A DNA stretch of 64,000 nt from Methanobacteriota archaeon (GTDB lineage: Archaea > Thermoplasmatota > Thermoplasmata > Methanomassiliicoccales > Methanomethylophilaceae), in the NCBI GenBank assembly GCA_023402275.1, contig JAEXCH010000015.1:1-64000 (forward strand), written 5' to 3'. A program made the position numbers and the translations under genes. The notes under the pieces are model-generated. The model searched no databases, was not told the origin of the DNA, and saw nothing but the letters and a program-made list of their open reading frames with translations. Positions 61,911 to 64,000 of the stretch are shown piece after piece (position 1 is the first letter of the stretch; each line of letters opens with the position of its first letter).

Positions 61911-63179
61911 ATGTCACTTAGGGACTCTCTGGGAGATGAGGTCAAGACCATAGATGAAAAAGTGGACCCTGATACGTCCACCGTAACAAAGATATTATCG
62001 TCGGATCAGGACGCAACTGTCCTGTTCAAGGACCTGAATGGGAAGGAAGCGGCCGGAAATCTATTCTCGACCAGAGCAAAGGTCGCTAAGGCCCTTAACA
62101 TATCTCCGGACAAGATAGTTGAGCACATACTTTCAGCAATAGATTCTCCCAAAGATGTGAATGTCGTTGACAGACCTGAATTCCGAACTGAAAAGCTTCA
62201 GGTGGACCTTATGTCGCTTCCGATACCAAAATACTACCCGGAGGATGGAGGAAGATACATCACAGCCGGGGTGATAGTGGCAGAATACAACGGAAAGAAG
62301 AACGTATCATTCCACAGGATGATGATCATGGATAAGGATCACATCGCTGTCAGGTTGGTCCCAAGGCATCTTTTCACAATGTACAATGAGGCAAAGAAGG
62401 CAGGCAAGGAACTTGACATCTCCATATGTGTAGGGGTTCCTGCCGAAGTACTTCTTGCAGCCGCAGTATCCATGGATTACGGAGCCGATGAACTTACAGT
62501 GGCATCATCCATGTTCAATACAGGCCACAACAGACCTCTGGATGTCGGAAAGTGCGATAACGGATTGCTGGTACCGTCATCAACGGATTACGTCTTCGAA
62601 GGAAAGATAACGCTTGATACGACCTCGGAAGGACCGTTCGTCGATATAACCGGAACATACGATCATGTAAGGGAACAACCGATAATCAAGATCGAGAAGA
62701 TGTGGTCCTGCAAGGATCCTCTGTTCCATCTGCTTCTTCCCGGAGGCAATGATCACTTCTTACTGATGGGACTTCCCAGAGAGCCCATGATCCTAAAGAC
62801 AGTAAGGCAGGCTGTCCCAAGGGTCAAAGCGGTACGTCTTACCGAAGGTGGATGCTGCTGGCTGAACGGAGTTGTCTCGATAGCCAAGAACAAGGAAGGA
62901 GACGGCGTAAACGCCATACTTGCCGCTTTCACCGGCCACCCTTCAATGAAACAGGTCATAGTAGTCGATGATGACATCGATATATTCAATGACAGAGAAG
63001 TGGAATGGGCCGTTGCCACAAGGATGCAGGGTGACAGGATAGTGAAGATCCCCGGAGCGGCAGGATCATCGCTTGATCCGAGCATCGATGTGACCACATA
63101 CAAAGTGGGATATGACGCAACGATACCTCTTGATAAGGACAGGAGACTCTTCGACAAAGCAAGATTGAATGGGGATTAA
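61911..63179 (+). CDS. UbiD-family decarboxylase
   Basis: 422 residues. UbiD fold features include ITAGVIVAEYNGKKNVSFHR, VPAEVLLAAAVSMDYGADEL and the late VVDDDIDIFNDREVEWA stretch. These enzymes use prenylated FMN. In most archaea a UbiD homologue is the trans-anhydromevalonate 5-phosphate decarboxylase of the modified mevalonate pathway, which makes this the leading guess over aromatic acid decarboxylation. Its stop overlaps that of the convergent purA in the palindrome TTAA. Confidence 0.85.
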   Translation: MSLRDSLGDEVKTIDEKVDPDTSTVTKILSSDQDATVLFKDLNGKEAAGNLFSTRAKVAKALNISPDKIVEHILSAIDSPKDVNVVDRPEFRTEKLQVDLMSLPIPKYYPEDGGRYITAGVIVAEYNGKKNVSFHRMMIMDKDHIAVRLVPRHLFTMYNEAKKAGKELDISICVGVPAEVLLAAAVSMDYGADELTVASSMFNTGHNRPLDVGKCDNGLLVPSSTDYVFEGKITLDTTSEGPFVDITGTYDHVREQPIIKIEKMWSCKDPLFHLLLPGGNDHFLLMGLPREPMILKTVRQAVPRVKAVRLTEGGCCWLNGVVSIAKNKEGDGVNAILAAFTGHPSMKQVIVVDDDIDIFNDREVEWAVATRMQGDRIVKIPGAAGSSLDPSIDVTTYKVGYDATIPLDKDRRLFDKARLNGD

Positions 63180-64000
63180 CTCCACCAATCCTTTTTCCTG
63201 TCTATGGTCTCGTTCCTTTCGGGACCTATGCTTATTATGTCGGCAGGGACACCCAGATGGTTCTCGATGAATTCGATGTATGACCTCATCTCTTTCGGAA
63301 GGGCATCATAGCCTCCCTTGACGATGGATGCAGTATCATCCCATCCTTTCCAGCCTTTGAGTGTTTTGTAAACTGGTTCAGCTCTCTCTATCTTTGATAT
63401 CGATGCCGGGAAGTATTTGGTCTCTTCACCATCTATCCTATAAGCTACACAAACAGGGAGTTCCTCATAATCATTCAGAACATCCAATTTCGTTATTGCC
63501 AGAGAAGTGAAACCACACATCCTTGATGCGTGCTCCGCGACCACAAGGTCCAACCAGCCGCATCTTCTTCCTCTTCCGGTCGTGACACCAAACTCCCCTC
63601 CTTTCTTCTGGAGTATCTCGGCCTCCTCACCTTCAAGTTCCGAGACCAACGGACCCTCTCCTACACGCGTGGTATAGGCTTTCAGGCAACCGACGACCTT
63701 CTCGATCCTGTTGGGTGCGACTCCCGCTCCGGTGCATATTCCGCCTGCGCATGTCGATGAGGATGTCACAAAGGGATACGTTCCGTGGTCGATATCGAGC
63801 ATTGCTCCCTGGGCTCCTTCAAAAAGGACCTTCTTACCCTGATCCAGTGCCTCATTGACCAGAACGGATGTGTCGCAGATGTACCTGCTGACCTTATCCT
63901 TCCATCCTAGGAGTTTGTTGTATAACATATCGGTATCGCAACCGCATGGTTCCGCATCAAGCATATCCATTAGGTCCTTCTTGTAAGGGAGATTGAAATC
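63176..64000 (-). CDS. purA: Adenylosuccinate synthetase, C-terminal part (truncated by window)
   Basis: The frame stays open to the right window edge; about 274 residues are visible. Motifs: VLFEGAQGAMLDIDHGTYPFVTSS, GAGVAPNRI, TTRVGEGPLVSE, FGVTTGRGRRCGWLD and TKLDVLNDYEELPVCVAY, all diagnostic of PurA. It catalyses the GTP-dependent step from IMP to adenylosuccinate. The N-terminal GTP-binding part lies beyond the window. Confidence 0.95.
   Translation of the reverse strand, partial: DFNLPYKKDLMDMLDAEPCGCDTDMLYNKLLGWKDKVSRYICDTSVLVNEALDQGKKVLFEGAQGAMLDIDHGTYPFVTSSSTCAGGICTGAGVAPNRIEKVVGCLKAYTTRVGEGPLVSELEGEEAEILQKKGGEFGVTTGRGRRCGWLDLVVAEHASRMCGFTSLAITKLDVLNDYEELPVCVAYRIDGEETKYFPASISKIERAEPVYKTLKGWKGWDDTASIVKGGYDALPKEMRSYIEFIENHLGVPADIISIGPERNETIDRKKDWWS

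Overview
The window is archaeal. It carries an archaeal-type DnaG, the archaeal riboflavin set (RibB, RibL FAD synthase, pentameric-type RibC riboflavin synthase, RibH), an archaeal GluRS, archaeal SHMT, a bifunctional phosphoglucose/phosphomannose isomerase and TATA-type promoters. Together with anaerobic B12 synthesis and CobN/nitrogenase-like genes, this suggests a Thermoplasmata-related methanogen, most likely of the order Methanomassiliicoccales. That placement is inference: no mcr or rRNA gene is present here.

Layout. 0-8 kb: 3' part of an SBF/ACR3-like permease, a UPF0339/DUF1508 protein with an apparent ATA start, a roughly 2150-residue membrane-anchored Ig-like surface protein, and a gene-poor 458-bp stretch with hairpins and a transposase remnant. 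8-14 kb (minus strand): a LonB-like AAA+ ATPase, dnaG, and a ribB-ribL-ribC-ribH operon. 14-17.6 kb (plus): pgi/pmi, glyA, two small paralogous helical proteins and a nitrilase-family amidohydrolase. 17.6-25.5 kb: a divergent anaerobic cobalamin locus (cbiJET fusion, cbiG, cbiD on minus; cbiL, cbiF, cbiH, cbiC, cbiX on plus).

26.8-61.8 kb is the most unusual part. It encodes BchI-like and BchD-like AAA+ chelatase subunits, two CobN-like large chelatase subunits, a NifH-like reductase with two nitrogenase component-1-like subunits and a previously unmarked 53-residue Cys-containing ORF between them, five FecCD-type permeases, two FecE-type ATPases, three membrane-anchored candidate binding proteins (two with dockerin-like repeats), three DrrA/DrrB-type ABC-2 exporters and a Sel1-repeat protein. 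Eight exact and four near-exact copies of the inverted repeat TTGGA-N7-TCCAA occur at its promoters and, more weakly, at the B12 and riboflavin promoters. This points to one regulon. Because the window already encodes an early (CbiX-type) cobalt-insertion route, the two CobN proteins are probably not needed for B12. My working model is a capture, import, metal-exchange/reduction and export system for a tetrapyrrole or metallophore.

The cluster is flanked or interrupted by an HxlR regulator with a divergent iron-sulfur flavoprotein, a DtxR-family metalloregulator (candidate regulator of the operon set) and gltX. The end of the window holds a UbiD-family decarboxylase and the C-terminal part of purA. 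Gene starts were adjusted from Shine-Dalgarno position, paralogue alignment and overlaps. No rRNA, tRNA or CRISPR array was seen.
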